Assembly: GCA_964593555.1 (NCBI GenBank)
Contig: CAZQIC010000031.1
Location: 1-38,934, forward strand
Reading direction: 5' to 3'
DNA: 38,934 nt
Source of the DNA: CAZQIC01 sp964593555
GTDB taxonomy: Bacteria > Bacteroidota > Bacteroidia > JAFLBG01
The notes beneath the pieces were generated by a model that was not told the origin of the DNA, made no database searches, and saw nothing but the letters and a program-made list of their open reading frames with translations. Shown piece after piece: positions 9,364 to 17,290 of this stretch (the stretch's first letter is position 1; the number at the start of each line of letters is the position of its first letter). Made by a program: the position numbers and the translations under genes.

Positions 9364-10521
9364 TTACTCCGTCCAACTCTTGTAATATTTCCCATCATCA
9401 ATTCCCATTGCAGCTTCTGTTACCATCAAAGGTTTAAAAGTATCCACCATCACGGCTAACTCTTGAGTTTCTTTGTGACCAATACTTCTTTCATACGCTC
9501 CAGGTGCTGGTCCGTGAGGAATTCCTTTTGGATGCAAAGTAATATGTCCTTGCTCAATGTTGTTTCTGCTCATAAAATCTCCATCCACATAATACAACAC
9601 TTCATCACTATCAATGTTGCTATGATTGTATGGAGCAGGAATTGCTTTTGGATGATAATCGTAAAGGCGCGGACAAAATGAACAAACAACAAACGTAGCT
9701 GTTTCAAATGTTTGATGAACTGGAGGTGGCTGATGAACGCGACCGGTAATGGGTTCGAAATTATGAATGCTAAATCCGTAAGGGAAATTGTATCCATCCC
9801 AGCCAATCACATCAAAAGGATGCGTTGCATAAACAACTTCATGTAGCATTCCTTCTTTTTTTATTTTGATTAAGAAATCACCTTTTTCGTCAAACGTTTC
9901 TAATTCATTTGGCAAAATAAAATCTCTTTCACAAAAAGGAGAATGTTCTAACAATTGTCCAGATTCATTTTTATAACGCTTAGGAGTATAAAATGGAGAA
10001 TGTGATTCAACATAAAAAATACGATTGTCCGTTGTGTCAAAATCAATTTGATAAATCATTCCTCGAGGAATAATTAAATAATCACCATACTTAAAAGGAA
10101 TATTTCCCATCATGGTACGCAATTTTCCTGTTCCTTTATGGATAAAAAGTAGTTCATCCGAATCTGCATTTTTGTAAAAATAGGAACGCAATGATTTTTG
10201 TGGAGCAGCCAAACCGATAATACAATCCGAATTAACAAGCATTGCTTTTCTACTTTCTAAAAAATCTTCGGTGGGTTTTACCTCAAATCCTTTGAGTAAA
10301 AGTGCTTTTATGTTTTTATTGATGGCAATTTTTGGAGAAACATCTGTCGACTTTAATATTTCTTTGACTTGAGTGGGGCGATGAATTTCATATAATAAAG
10401 ATGAATGTCCGTGAAATCCTTCAGTACCGAATAATTGCTCATAATACAATCCACCTTTCGGCTTTTCGAATTGAGTATGGCGTTTTTGAGGGAATGCTCC
10501 CAGTTTATGATATATAGGCAT
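9364..10521 (-). CDS. hmgA: Homogentisate 1,2-dioxygenase
   Basis: The 385-residue product matches the bacterial homogentisate dioxygenase family, a cupin-fold Fe(II) enzyme that opens the homogentisate ring to maleylacetoacetate. Visible signatures are the N-terminal YEQLFGTEGFHGHSSLLYE, the cupin segment GDYLIIPRGMIYQIDF, the central DVIGWDGYNFPYGFSIHNFEP, and the metal-site region HPKGIPHGPAPGAYE. It precedes hpd on the same strand, and together they form two consecutive steps of tyrosine catabolism. The later enzymes (maleylacetoacetate isomerase, fumarylacetoacetase) are not in the window. The start at 10521 (MPIYHKLGAFPQKRH) is typical for this family. Confidence 0.95.
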   Translation of the reverse strand: MPIYHKLGAFPQKRHTQFEKPKGGLYYEQLFGTEGFHGHSSLLYEIHRPTQVKEILKSTDVSPKIAINKNIKALLLKGFEVKPTEDFLESRKAMLVNSDCIIGLAAPQKSLRSYFYKNADSDELLFIHKGTGKLRTMMGNIPFKYGDYLIIPRGMIYQIDFDTTDNRIFYVESHSPFYTPKRYKNESGQLLEHSPFCERDFILPNELETFDEKGDFLIKIKKEGMLHEVVYATHPFDVIGWDGYNFPYGFSIHNFEPITGRVHQPPPVHQTFETATFVVCSFCPRLYDYHPKAIPAPYNHSNIDSDEVLYYVDGDFMSRNNIEQGHITLHPKGIPHGPAPGAYERSIGHKETQELAVMVDTFKPLMVTEAAMGIDDGKYYKSWTE

Positions 10522-10729
10522 TTTTTAATAGTTAAAAGTTAGAAGTTAAAAGAGTTAGAAGTTAAAAGTCTGGCTGGTGCAAAACCTTAGTTTGAAGGGA
10601 AATGTATTACTACTCAGGATTACGTTTCGTAACCTGTTTAATATCGATAATAAGAGCTTTGCCGATAGTATTCATTAAACAAATCTAATTAATAAAATCG
10701 ATATTTAAAAGGAAAATATGTAAGAATAG
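10522..10729. other. Intergenic stretch upstream of hmgA
   Basis: No gene was found in these 208 bp. They contain two adjacent copies of a 16-bp unit (10537-10568) and a 9-bp inverted repeat, AATATCGAT at 10640-10648 with ATCGATATT at 10697-10705. The inverted repeat could be a regulator site for the hmgA-hpd unit, but that is only a guess. Confidence 0.4.
10537..10568. repeat. Tandem 16-bp repeat, two copies
   Basis: The unit AGTTAGAAGTTAAAAG occurs at 10537-10552 and again at 10553-10568, with a partial copy just before it. It lies between the hmgA start and the upstream gene. It looks like a simple low-complexity duplication. Confidence 0.8.
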
Positions 10730-11164
10730 TTAGGGTATTAAGTGGTATTCTTTAGTGCCATTAGCATCCGTATCAACATACCAAAGTTCAGCCTCTTTTA
10801 GTCTAAGTATTTCATGTCTACCAACCGATCCAGAGCCATTTGTAGGGTTTGTTTCAAAAAACTCATCATTGTCGGTAAATCGCCAAGTCCCAGCCTCATT
10901 GTAATCTACTATTCCGAAAGCTTTGTATTTTAAGGAATATCCGCCTTCTTTATCAATGGTTATTATCGCACCTTGAAAAACGTTATTAAAGTCCGCTGTT
11001 TTGTCGACTCCATTTTCCTGATAAGTTTGTACATGCCAAGTATTTGCTAATCGTTGTTTTCTGGATAAAAGACTTATTCCTGGACCATCAGGATATTTTT
11101 TACAACCATTTATAAATGGGCTTACAATAAAAAGAAGAATTAAAAAAGGGGCAAATTTTTTCAT
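10730..11164 (-). CDS. Small lipoprotein, paralogue of its upstream neighbour
   Basis: I start at 11164 (MKKFAPFLILLFIVSPFINGC), which places a lipobox (FINGC) at the end of a hydrophobic signal peptide; the longer frame upstream is not signal-peptide-like. The mature protein (about 124 residues) has the lay-out of lipocalin-like small proteins: RKQRLANTWHVQTYQENGVDKT, a middle GTWRF strand and a terminal ELWYVDTDANGTKEYHLIP. The neighbour at 11175-11621 has the same order of motifs (KKARLANIWKVDTYYLNGEDKT, GKWEF, SLWLQER, IEYHYLP), so the two are tandem duplicates. I infer an outer-membrane or periplasm-facing role. The function is not known. Confidence 0.78.
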   Translation of the reverse strand: MKKFAPFLILLFIVSPFINGCKKYPDGPGISLLSRKQRLANTWHVQTYQENGVDKTADFNNVFQGAIITIDKEGGYSLKYKAFGIVDYNEAGTWRFTDNDEFFETNPTNGSGSVGRHEILRLKEAELWYVDTDANGTKEYHLIP

Positions 11165-11174
11165 GTGTGTTTTG

Positions 11175-11621
11175 TTAGTATTCAGTGTGAGGTAAATAAT
11201 GGTATTCAATAAGTGAGTCGTCAGAAACTCTTTCTTGTAGCCACAACGACTTATTTTTTAATTGTAATACTTTACATGTTTTAGGTTTGATTCCTGAGTT
11301 GTAGGGAGTCATCAAAAGCTCTTCTTTATTATTTACAAATTCCCATTTGCCGGTATATTGAGGAGTTGCCCAAATCCAACTGGAGACTTCAGTATACTCC
11401 AACTCGCCCGATTGAAAAATGACAAGTTTTTCTCTAGTAACAAGTGTACGATATTCGGTTGTTTTATCTTCTCCATTCAAATAGTAGGTGTCTACTTTCC
11501 AAATATTTGCGAGGCGAGCTTTTTTGCTCATCAAGCTAATAGCAGGTCCATTTTCATATTTTTTGCAGGAAGCAATAGATATACAAATGATAAGAAAAGA
11601 TATTTTATAGAATTGGTTCAC
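11175..11621 (-). CDS. Small lipoprotein, paralogue of its downstream neighbour
   Basis: This 148-residue product has a lipoprotein signal (MNQFYKISFLIICISIASC). Directly after the cysteine is KKYENGPAISLMSKKARLAN, nearly matching KKYPDGPGISLLSRKQRLAN in the next gene, which starts 10 bp downstream. The similarity continues to the C-termini. The fold is likely a small beta-barrel of the lipocalin-like type common in Bacteroidota lipoproteins, inferred from the W and GxW spacing. The two genes probably form an operon read from the divergent region shared with the TatD gene. No specific ligand or partner can be named. Confidence 0.78.
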   Translation of the reverse strand: MNQFYKISFLIICISIASCKKYENGPAISLMSKKARLANIWKVDTYYLNGEDKTTEYRTLVTREKLVIFQSGELEYTEVSSWIWATPQYTGKWEFVNNKEELLMTPYNSGIKPKTCKVLQLKNKSLWLQERVSDDSLIEYHYLPHTEY

Positions 11622-11644
11622 TTTTACAAAGATAAAGAAAAATG

Positions 11645-11678
11645 TTGTCTTTAAACAGATTGAAAATGCTTAATTTTG
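11645..11678 (+). promoter_or_regulatory. Bacteroidota-type promoter for the TatD gene
   Basis: A TTG at 11645-11647 and TAATTTTG at 11671-11678 (fits TAnnTTTG) are 23 bp apart, slightly wider than usual. The start codon at 11683 is only a few bases past the -7 box, so the transcript may be nearly leaderless. Confidence 0.45.
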
Positions 11679-11682
11679 GTCA

Positions 11683-12453
11683 ATGATCCTTACAGATACA
11701 CATACGCACTTATATTCAAAAGAGTTTGATTCAAATCGCATCGATTTAATTCAAAAAGCGATTGATTCAGGCATTACTCGTTTGTTTATGCCGAATGTGG
11801 ATAGTGAATCCATTCCGGGAATGTTTCAAGTAGAAAAACAATTTCCATCCAATTGTTTTGCAATGATGGGCTTGCATCCTTGTTCGGTAAATGCAAAATA
11901 TCAACAAGAGCTACAAGTTGTGGAATATTGGTTAAGCAAAAGAAAGTTTGTTGCCATTGGTGAAATAGGAATTGATTTGTATTGGGATAAAACATTTTTT
12001 GAACAACAACAAGATGCTTTTCGAATTCAAATTCAATTGGCAAAAAAATACAATTTGCCTTATGTAATTCATTCAAGAAATTCGTTTGATGAAGTTTTTG
12101 AAATAGTAAATGAATTTAAAAACGATAATATAAAAGCAATATTTCATTGCTTTAGCGGAAATATTGAGCAAGCTGAAAAGGTGATTGGGCTTGGGAATTT
12201 CAAATTAGGAATAGGAGGAGTAGTAACATTTAAAAATTCGGGATTGGATAAAGTAGTGGAAGCAATTGATCTCAAGCATATGGTTTTAGAAACCGATGCT
12301 CCTTATCTAGCACCCATTCCACATAGAGGGAAAACAAACAATCCGGAATATTTAATTTTGATTGCAAAAAAAATAGCAGAAATAAAAAATATTAGTTTGG
12401 AAGAAGTAGCAGAAGTCACAACACAAAACTCGAAGGAAGTTTTTGGCATATAA
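11683..12453 (+). CDS. TatD family metal-dependent hydrolase (putative DNase)
   Basis: The 256-residue product has the complete TatD signature: DTHTHL at residues 5-10 (metal ligands H7, H9), GLHPCSV, GEIGIDLYWD, YVIHSRNSFDEV, FHCFSGN, GGVVTFKN and the C-terminal LETDAPYLAP. TatD proteins are TIM-barrel, divalent-metal amidohydrolase-fold enzymes, and several have 3'-5' DNA exonuclease activity. It is cytoplasmic. It is transcribed away from the lipoprotein pair, and asparaginase follows on the same strand after a 65-bp gap containing a GC-rich hairpin. The family is certain, the substrate is not. Confidence 0.93.
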   Translation: MILTDTHTHLYSKEFDSNRIDLIQKAIDSGITRLFMPNVDSESIPGMFQVEKQFPSNCFAMMGLHPCSVNAKYQQELQVVEYWLSKRKFVAIGEIGIDLYWDKTFFEQQQDAFRIQIQLAKKYNLPYVIHSRNSFDEVFEIVNEFKNDNIKAIFHCFSGNIEQAEKVIGLGNFKLGIGGVVTFKNSGLDKVVEAIDLKHMVLETDAPYLAPIPHRGKTNNPEYLILIAKKIAEIKNISLEEVAEVTTQNSKEVFGI

Positions 12454-12467
12454 CAAACACAGATTCG

Positions 12468-12489
12468 CCCCGAAGGGCCCCCTTTGGGG
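12468..12489. other. GC-rich hairpin between tatD-like gene and ansA
   Basis: A 10-bp stem (CCCCGAAGGG at 12468-12477 with CCCTTTGGGG at 12480-12489, one G-T pair) has a 2-base loop. It lies 15 bp after the TatD stop. No T-tract follows on either strand, so it may be an mRNA-processing or 3'-stability structure rather than a classical terminator. Confidence 0.6.
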
Positions 12490-12518
12490 TAAATTCGTAA
12501 AAATTCGTTATCCGCACC

Positions 12519-13541
12519 ATGAAAAGTAAAGTACTCTTAATCTACACAGGTGGCACTATTGGAATGATGCTAGATGCTAAAACGGGTCATTTAAAACCAT
12601 TTGATTTTAAACAGTTGACCGATCAAATTCCGGAACTCAATAAGTTCGATGTAACATTGTCGGCCATTTCATTCGCTAAACCTATTGATTCAAGCGATAT
12701 GCAGCCATCCGTTTGGATTGAGATTGCAAAAATGATCGAAAAAAATTACGACAAAGTAGATGGTTTTGTGGTATTGCATGGAAGTGATACAATGTCGTTT
12801 ACAGCATCGGCATTAAGCTTTATGTTGGAAAATTTAAACAAACCTGTTATACTTACTGGTTCGCAATTGCCAATTGGAATGATACGAACAGACGGAAAAG
12901 AAAATTTAATTACAGCCATTGAAATTGCAGCTGCAAAGGAAAAACGAAAACCAATTGTATCGGAAGTGTGTATTTATTTCGAATATCAATTGTATCGTGG
13001 TAATCGCACACATAAGTTTAATGCAGAACATTTTCAGGCTTTTCAATCTGCAAACTACCCCGTTCTTGCCGAGGCTGGTGTGCATTTAAAATATAACCAC
13101 AGTGCTCTTCAAAAAAGCAATGGAAAAAAATTAAAAGTACATGCTTCTTTAATTTCTGATATTGCTATCCTGAAAATGTTTCCGGGAATAACACAAAATG
13201 TAGTGGAAGCAATTTTAAATGCAAAAAATGTAAAAGCAGTAATTCTAGAAACCTTCGGCTCCGGAAATGCCAGTACACAAAAATGGTTCATCGATGCGCT
13301 GAAAAAAGCAATTGATAAAGGAGTTGTTGTTTTAAATGTAACGCAATGCAATGCAGGGAAAGTTGAGCAAGGGAAATATGCAACAAGTGCTGCTTTTAAA
13401 AAAATTGGCGTAATTGGCGGCTCAGATATTACAACTGAAGCAGCGGTTGCTAAACTTATGTTTGTGTTGGGAACAACTACCAATAAAAAAGAAATCGAAA
13501 AATTATTGAAGAGCGATTTGAGAGGTGAGATGACTATTTAA
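12519..13541 (+). CDS. ansA: Type I L-asparaginase
   Basis: The 340-residue product shows both asparaginase active-site signatures: IYTGGTIGMM near the N-terminus (likely nucleophile T13) and VVLHGSDTMSFTASALSFM near residues 88-106. The GSQLPIGMIRTDGKEN segment carries the conserved lysine and LETFGSGN is also typical. The cytosolic enzyme hydrolyses L-asparagine to aspartate and ammonia. There is no signal peptide, which fits the cytoplasmic type I class rather than the periplasmic type II. The next gene (DUF3307-like) starts 11 bp downstream, so the two may be co-transcribed, though a functional link is not evident. Confidence 0.94.
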   Translation: MKSKVLLIYTGGTIGMMLDAKTGHLKPFDFKQLTDQIPELNKFDVTLSAISFAKPIDSSDMQPSVWIEIAKMIEKNYDKVDGFVVLHGSDTMSFTASALSFMLENLNKPVILTGSQLPIGMIRTDGKENLITAIEIAAAKEKRKPIVSEVCIYFEYQLYRGNRTHKFNAEHFQAFQSANYPVLAEAGVHLKYNHSALQKSNGKKLKVHASLISDIAILKMFPGITQNVVEAILNAKNVKAVILETFGSGNASTQKWFIDALKKAIDKGVVVLNVTQCNAGKVEQGKYATSAAFKKIGVIGGSDITTEAAVAKLMFVLGTTTNKKEIEKLLKSDLRGEMTI

Positions 13542-13552
13542 ATTTTTATGAA

Positions 13553-13942
13553 ATGATAAAACTACTTTTCTTGTTAATGTTTTGTCACTGGTTGGCCGAC
13601 TTTACTCACTTGTCGACTCCCTGGATGTTAAAAGCCAAAGCTATAGGAAAACCGTTTTTCCCAATTTTTATTCATGCTTGTGTTCATGGAACCTTGATGT
13701 GTATTGTACTTTTGTTTTTTGTTCCGATAAAAATTGTTTTGATTTTAACAGCTTTTCAAATTGGCACACATTTTTGTATTGATGTTTTGAAAGGAAAATT
13801 AAATGTTTGGGTTCCGTCATTGGCTGATGCAAAAAATTCCTACCATTGGTGGGTATTTGGATTGGATCAAATGGCACATCAATCGGTAATTGTTGCCATG
13901 GCTGTGTATGCTTATTTGTCTGTTTTCCCTGCGTTTGAATAG
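13553..13942 (+). CDS. DUF3307-like integral membrane protein
   Basis: This 129-residue, largely hydrophobic protein has about three to four membrane helices. It has the histidine-rich spacing I associate with DUF3307: CHWLADF near the N-terminus, HACVHG, THFCIDVLKG, and DQMAHQS near the C-terminus. The regularly placed His/Asp residues at helix ends suggest a metal or ion site, but no biochemical role is known to me. The stop codon abuts the stop of the convergent GH16 gene with no spacer. Confidence 0.7.
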   Translation: MIKLLFLLMFCHWLADFTHLSTPWMLKAKAIGKPFFPIFIHACVHGTLMCIVLLFFVPIKIVLILTAFQIGTHFCIDVLKGKLNVWVPSLADAKNSYHWWVFGLDQMAHQSVIVAMAVYAYLSVFPAFE

Positions 13943-14866
13943 TTATTTCTCTTCCACAAAATGACGGATATAATCAATTTCAAATGCCGTATTAAAAGTG
14001 TTTTCGTCAGGTTTATTTTTTCCTATTTGGATTGCCAGATTGGCGATAATGTTCATTGGATTTTTTGGAAAAACAGGATTTAAGTAATATGTATTATTTG
14101 CTTTTACATCTTTGCATTCTACATTTTTTCCTCTTTTGGTGATGTATTGAGTGTGAATCCTTTTTAGTTCTCCATCTACATACCACTCAATTTTTGTAGT
14201 ATCCCAAACTACAGTAAAGGTGTGGAAGTCTAATGAGAAATCAACGCCAATATATTTTTTACCGCTCATTTTTTTATTGTAATGAACCGTCATGTGATGC
14301 ACCATCGATAATTTTTTGGGATTGTATTTCCCAAAAATAGTTTCTTCATTCCAGAACTCGAAAACATCTATTTCGTTATTCACTTTATTGCTGTTTTCAC
14401 CATACATCCAAAACGCTGGCCAGAGACCCTTTCCTTTTGGTATTTTACAACGGATTTCAAATTTACCATAAAGATACTGCTCATTCGAATCCATGCATCC
14501 TGAAGTGTAAGGGTATTCACGTAAATTAACTTTCCCATCGTCTACAATTGCAGTATCCGGCAGCCAATTAATTGCTTTCTTATATACTGTTTCTGTTTTA
14601 GGAATAATTCTGCAAATGCCATTTTCTAATTTGATATTTTCACTGGAGTGATACTGATTAGAAGCTTCTGTGCTAAAAGTTCCTGGAGCATATTTGAAAT
14701 GCCATTTGTTTAAATCTAAACTTGTACCATCAAAATTGTCTTCGAATTTTAATTCCCACTTTTTTTCTGTGCAATTTCCATCAGTATTTGCGGTTATTTT
14801 CTGCTTTTGCGAAAAAGAGGATAGATTTAATAAAATCGAAAGCGAGAACAAAAAATATTTTTCCAT
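13943..14866 (-). CDS. Secreted glycoside hydrolase family 16 protein
   Basis: I start at 14866 (MEKYFLFSLSILLNLSSFSQ), giving a standard signal peptide. The frame has an alternative ATG 9 codons upstream that would lie inside the intergenic gap. The mature domain begins KWELKFEDNFDGTSLDLNKW and carries the GH16 catalytic motif ExDxxE as E165-D167-E170 (NEIDVFEFW). WPAFWMYGE upstream and FHTFTVVWDTTKIEWYVDGE downstream complete the family pattern. GH16 enzymes are retaining beta-glucanases, agarases, carrageenases or xyloglucanases; the polysaccharide cannot be told from sequence alone. The gene follows the TauE/SafE permease by 13 bp on the same strand. Confidence 0.92.
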   Translation of the reverse strand: MEKYFLFSLSILLNLSSFSQKQKITANTDGNCTEKKWELKFEDNFDGTSLDLNKWHFKYAPGTFSTEASNQYHSSENIKLENGICRIIPKTETVYKKAINWLPDTAIVDDGKVNLREYPYTSGCMDSNEQYLYGKFEIRCKIPKGKGLWPAFWMYGENSNKVNNEIDVFEFWNEETIFGKYNPKKLSMVHHMTVHYNKKMSGKKYIGVDFSLDFHTFTVVWDTTKIEWYVDGELKRIHTQYITKRGKNVECKDVKANNTYYLNPVFPKNPMNIIANLAIQIGKNKPDENTFNTAFEIDYIRHFVEEK

Positions 14867-14879
14867 TATTATTTTTAAT

Positions 14880-15653
14880 TTAAATAATTCCAATTCCTAA
14901 AAGTATTGAAAAAACAAAAAGTAAAATGGCAACTAAAATCTGAACCGTTTTGATCGTGACCTTTTTCAAAAGTTTATTACCAATAAAAGCTCCTGCAAAG
15001 GCGGCAAGTGTTGCACTAATCATAAGAGGATAGTTAAATGGAAATTCACTGTTGAATATTTGTTTCGAATAAAGAGATAGTCGAGAGAGATCAATCATAC
15101 AAGCAATCACAACTCCTGTAGCAATAAACTTTTCTTTAGATAAATTGGAGCGAATCAAAAATGCGGAACGCAATGCTCCTTGATTTCCTGATAGTCCTCC
15201 AAAAAATCCACTTAATAATCCACCAAGAGGCAAATACTTTTTATCAAACTCCATATTTGCCAACACAGGAATGATTTCGAAACAAGAAAAAAACAGCAAT
15301 ACAATTGCGATAAGTAATTTGATTGGCAAAACAACAAAATGATGTCCCGCTAAATCATATTCAAATAACGGAAGCATGTTACTGAATAGTTGTAAAGTAT
15401 AAGCGCCAATAAAAGCTGCAAGTATGGAGGGAATTCCAAAACGAATAATAGTTTGTTTGTCGGCATGTTTTCCTAGTAATGCCAGTTTAAAAAGGTTGTT
15501 TAGAAAATGGACAATGGCAGTTAAGGCAATGGATAATTCAATAGGAAAAAAAAGTCCGAATACTGGTAATAGTAATGTGCCCAATCCAAACCCCGAAAAC
15601 AAGGTGAGTCCGGAGCCTAAGAAAGCAACTAAACAGATAATAATGTATTCCAT
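14880..15653 (-). CDS. TauE/SafE family sulfite/organosulfur exporter-like permease
   Basis: The 257-residue polytopic membrane protein has about eight hydrophobic helices. It shows the TauE/SafE repeat signature twice: the N-terminal FLGSGLTLFSGFGLGTLLLP and the second-half GGLLSGFFGGLSGNQGALRS. The family contains inner-membrane permeases for sulfite, sulfoacetate or related anions; the actual substrate here is unknown. It is the last chromosomal gene before the genomic island and is transcribed away from it. In the uninterrupted chromosome it would lie directly downstream of the tRNA-Ser gene on the same strand. Confidence 0.88.
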   Translation of the reverse strand: MEYIIICLVAFLGSGLTLFSGFGLGTLLLPVFGLFFPIELSIALTAIVHFLNNLFKLALLGKHADKQTIIRFGIPSILAAFIGAYTLQLFSNMLPLFEYDLAGHHFVVLPIKLLIAIVLLFFSCFEIIPVLANMEFDKKYLPLGGLLSGFFGGLSGNQGALRSAFLIRSNLSKEKFIATGVVIACMIDLSRLSLYSKQIFNSEFPFNYPLMISATLAAFAGAFIGNKLLKKVTIKTVQILVAILLFVFSILLGIGII

Positions 15654-15734
15654 GCTGATTGTAAATTTAGGGAATTCTATGCAAATTGATTATCAAAAAA
15701 TAAAATCCCGATAAGTGCAGGGTTATATTTATTT

Positions 15735-15751
15735 GCGGAGAGGGTGGGATT
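15735..15751. repeat. Left attachment site core (17-bp direct repeat of tRNA-Ser 3' end)
   Basis: GCGGAGAGGGTGGGATT matches 38880-38896 exactly. Bases on either side differ between the two copies. Only the 3' terminal part of the tRNA is present here, so it is the distal, non-functional copy. On its island side, 12 bp away, is CTTAG (15764-15768), which mirrors CTAAG at 38866-38870 across the core in the predicted circular attP. Confidence 0.85.
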
Positions 15752-15777
15752 GTTTCATGATCCCTTAGTGGGGTAGT

Positions 15778-15911
15778 CAAAACATAAATGCCGGAAAGCC
15801 TTCGGCATTCTTCGGCATTTTTTATTTTCTGCCTTATGCTCATGCGTGAAGGACGCATGGCAACTTCAGAAAATAAAAAATGCCACGCTTAAGCGCGGCA
15901 TTTATGTTTTG
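15778..15911. repeat. 134-bp nested palindrome with cloverleaf-like folding
   Basis: The outer stem is 16 bp and perfect (CAAAACATAAATGCCG at 15778-15793 with its complement at 15896-15911). The inner stem is 18 bp and perfect (15814-15831 with 15867-15884). Between them sit side-arm palindromes: a GCCGGAAAGCCTTCGGC-type arm on the left and CGCTTAAGCG (15886-15895) on the right. A terminal hairpin CATGCGT / ACGCATG (15841-15859) tops the inner stem. Such a structure could extrude as a cruciform, fold as RNA, or be a small mobile palindrome. No protein coding is supported. Confidence 0.85.
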
Positions 15912-15952
15912 CGGGCTCCCGTTTACAATGTTCGAATACAAAGGTAGCTGAT

Positions 15953-16081
15953 AACAAGCGAATTGCAAAGGCATCATTTAACCAAACCAACGGAATCAGG
16001 TTTACGGAGGACTTAATTAAGCTCCATGAATTCCATAAAATCTTCTATAAGGAAATAACCTCTATTTTAGAAAAGGGCTAA
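15953..16081 (+). pseudogene. Possible gene remnant: 42-codon open C-terminal fragment
   Basis: The frame reads NKRIAKASFNQTNGIRFTED, then LIKLHEFHKIFYKEITSILE and KG, ending at TAA 16079-16081. The composition is protein-like (amphipathic helices, few rare codons), but no ATG lies upstream in frame before the palindrome. It may be the tail of a gene truncated when the island edge formed. Its stop overlaps the stop of the convergent gene that follows. A very small real gene with a non-canonical start cannot be excluded. Confidence 0.35.
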
Positions 16082-17205
16082 TAATAACCGGATTTTTTGA
16101 AAGTTAAGTTTTCTTTATCCACGCCAGTCATTAGCTCGTCTTCCGCTTCAATGTTCGGATCGAACCAATCAACCTTTTTGTGCGCCCACTTTAGCCAATT
16201 TGTGAGGTCTTCGGTTATTAACTGATCCTTGATTGCCTTTGCCTCCAAATCGCCCAAATATGTACGAATTTGGCAAGCTTCCTGCCAGCGCTCAGCCTTT
16301 AGTTTAAGCAGTTTAAATTTCCCTAATTCCTGCTCTATCTCTTCTTCTTTAATCTTCTTTATTCGGTTTTGTTCATCTCTAATTTCCCTTTCTTTTTCCC
16401 TTCGTAATCTATCTGCTCTATCTTCTGTGCCTTTTATTTCAATCTTCGCTACTATTTTTGATAATTGATTCTCTAGCGGTAGCCTTCCGTCTGTCCACTC
16501 AATATTATGATAACTAATTCTAACTGAAAATACTAATACTCCTGAAGGGATGTAATCATACTCTTGCCAACTGTTTGTCTTTGGTTTTGGAATTCTATTA
16601 TTTTTTTCTCGAATGCTAATTGCAAATTCTTCCCCATATATTACAAGGTGAGCCGAATCGTTATTAAATTTAAACGCATGCCCTCGCTGCTCCATTGCTT
16701 TAATAAACGTATCCATTATTCTTAAAGCTCTATAATAATTAAGTTTGGTTGAAGATATACTTAACGGACTCCTTAAATAACCTGTAAAGTTTTTGCTAAA
16801 GCGGTTTTCATTGTTAATATGGGCTTTTTTAGTTTCAGCTATTAAATTATGTGGCTTTGTAAGGATATCCGGAACAATTATATTTAACAGCGGATCATTT
16901 TCTATCTCTTCTTTCAAAGCTATTTCATTTGATAGCTTGCCTTTTAAGCTTTCATCTCCCTCAACTCTTAAATCAAATTCAATTTCATTATTCCCTTTGT
17001 AACCTGCCGGTAGTTTAATGATCTCAACATCTTTTCCGGCTTTTAATTTCTCCCAATGCCCTGCTTTTGGCAATGGAATATCCATTTTAACGCAGATTTT
17101 CCTTAGTCCGGAATCTGAAATTAAATATTTTTTTGCGAGAGCTGTCATTGGCGTAGACCAAACTAAGTCATATAGCTCCCTTCTGTTAAGCTTTATATTA
17201 TCCAT
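16078..17205 (-). CDS. HTH-like N-terminal domain protein of unknown function, common on mobile elements
   Basis: The 375-residue product begins LNRRELYDLVWSTPMTALAK, then KYLISDSGLRKICVKMDIPL and PKAGHWEKLKAGK. This looks like a helix-turn-helix related to transposase or sigma-like DNA-binding domains. I have seen the pattern in many uncharacterised proteins on genomic islands. The middle (about 130-250) is mixed alpha/beta and the C-terminal third is a long charged coiled coil (about 255-310, rich in E, K and R), ending in a short Trp-containing tail. It is transcribed divergently from the XRE gene across a palindromic operator candidate. A DNA-binding or regulatory role is inferred from this; no enzyme motif was seen. 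Confidence 0.65.
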   Translation of the reverse strand: MDNIKLNRRELYDLVWSTPMTALAKKYLISDSGLRKICVKMDIPLPKAGHWEKLKAGKDVEIIKLPAGYKGNNEIEFDLRVEGDESLKGKLSNEIALKEEIENDPLLNIIVPDILTKPHNLIAETKKAHINNENRFSKNFTGYLRSPLSISSTKLNYYRALRIMDTFIKAMEQRGHAFKFNNDSAHLVIYGEEFAISIREKNNRIPKPKTNSWQEYDYIPSGVLVFSVRISYHNIEWTDGRLPLENQLSKIVAKIEIKGTEDRADRLRREKEREIRDEQNRIKKIKEEEIEQELGKFKLLKLKAERWQEACQIRTYLGDLEAKAIKDQLITEDLTNWLKWAHKKVDWFDPNIEAEDELMTGVDKENLTFKKSGYY

Positions 17206-17240
17206 TTATTACATATTAATACAGTGAAAAAAAGTTTAAA

Positions 17241-17259
17241 TATCTCAATAAATGAGATA
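17241..17259. promoter_or_regulatory. Palindromic operator candidate
   Basis: TATCTCA (17241-17247) and TGAGATA (17253-17259) form a perfect 7-bp inverted repeat with a 5-bp spacer. It is centred between the divergent 375-aa gene and the XRE gene. The size and position fit a dimeric XRE-type repressor site controlling both directions. Confidence 0.6.
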
Positions 17260-17290
17260 AATTTCCGAAAAATTGATAGATTTACAACGC

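Noticed and set aside
10529..10568. Operator for the hmgA-hpd genes
   Set aside because: The two 16-bp units are direct, low-complexity repeats with no dyad symmetry, so I list them only as a repeat.
15667..15858. 63-codon minus-strand frame across attL
   Set aside because: It is made of the tRNA-end repeat and the palindrome read in one frame; the composition is not protein-like and no start context is seen.
15778..15911. Retron msr-msd or integron attC site
   Set aside because: No reverse transcriptase or integron integrase is in the window, and the side-arm layout lacks the conserved attC core triplets as far as I can see. It is kept as an unexplained palindrome.
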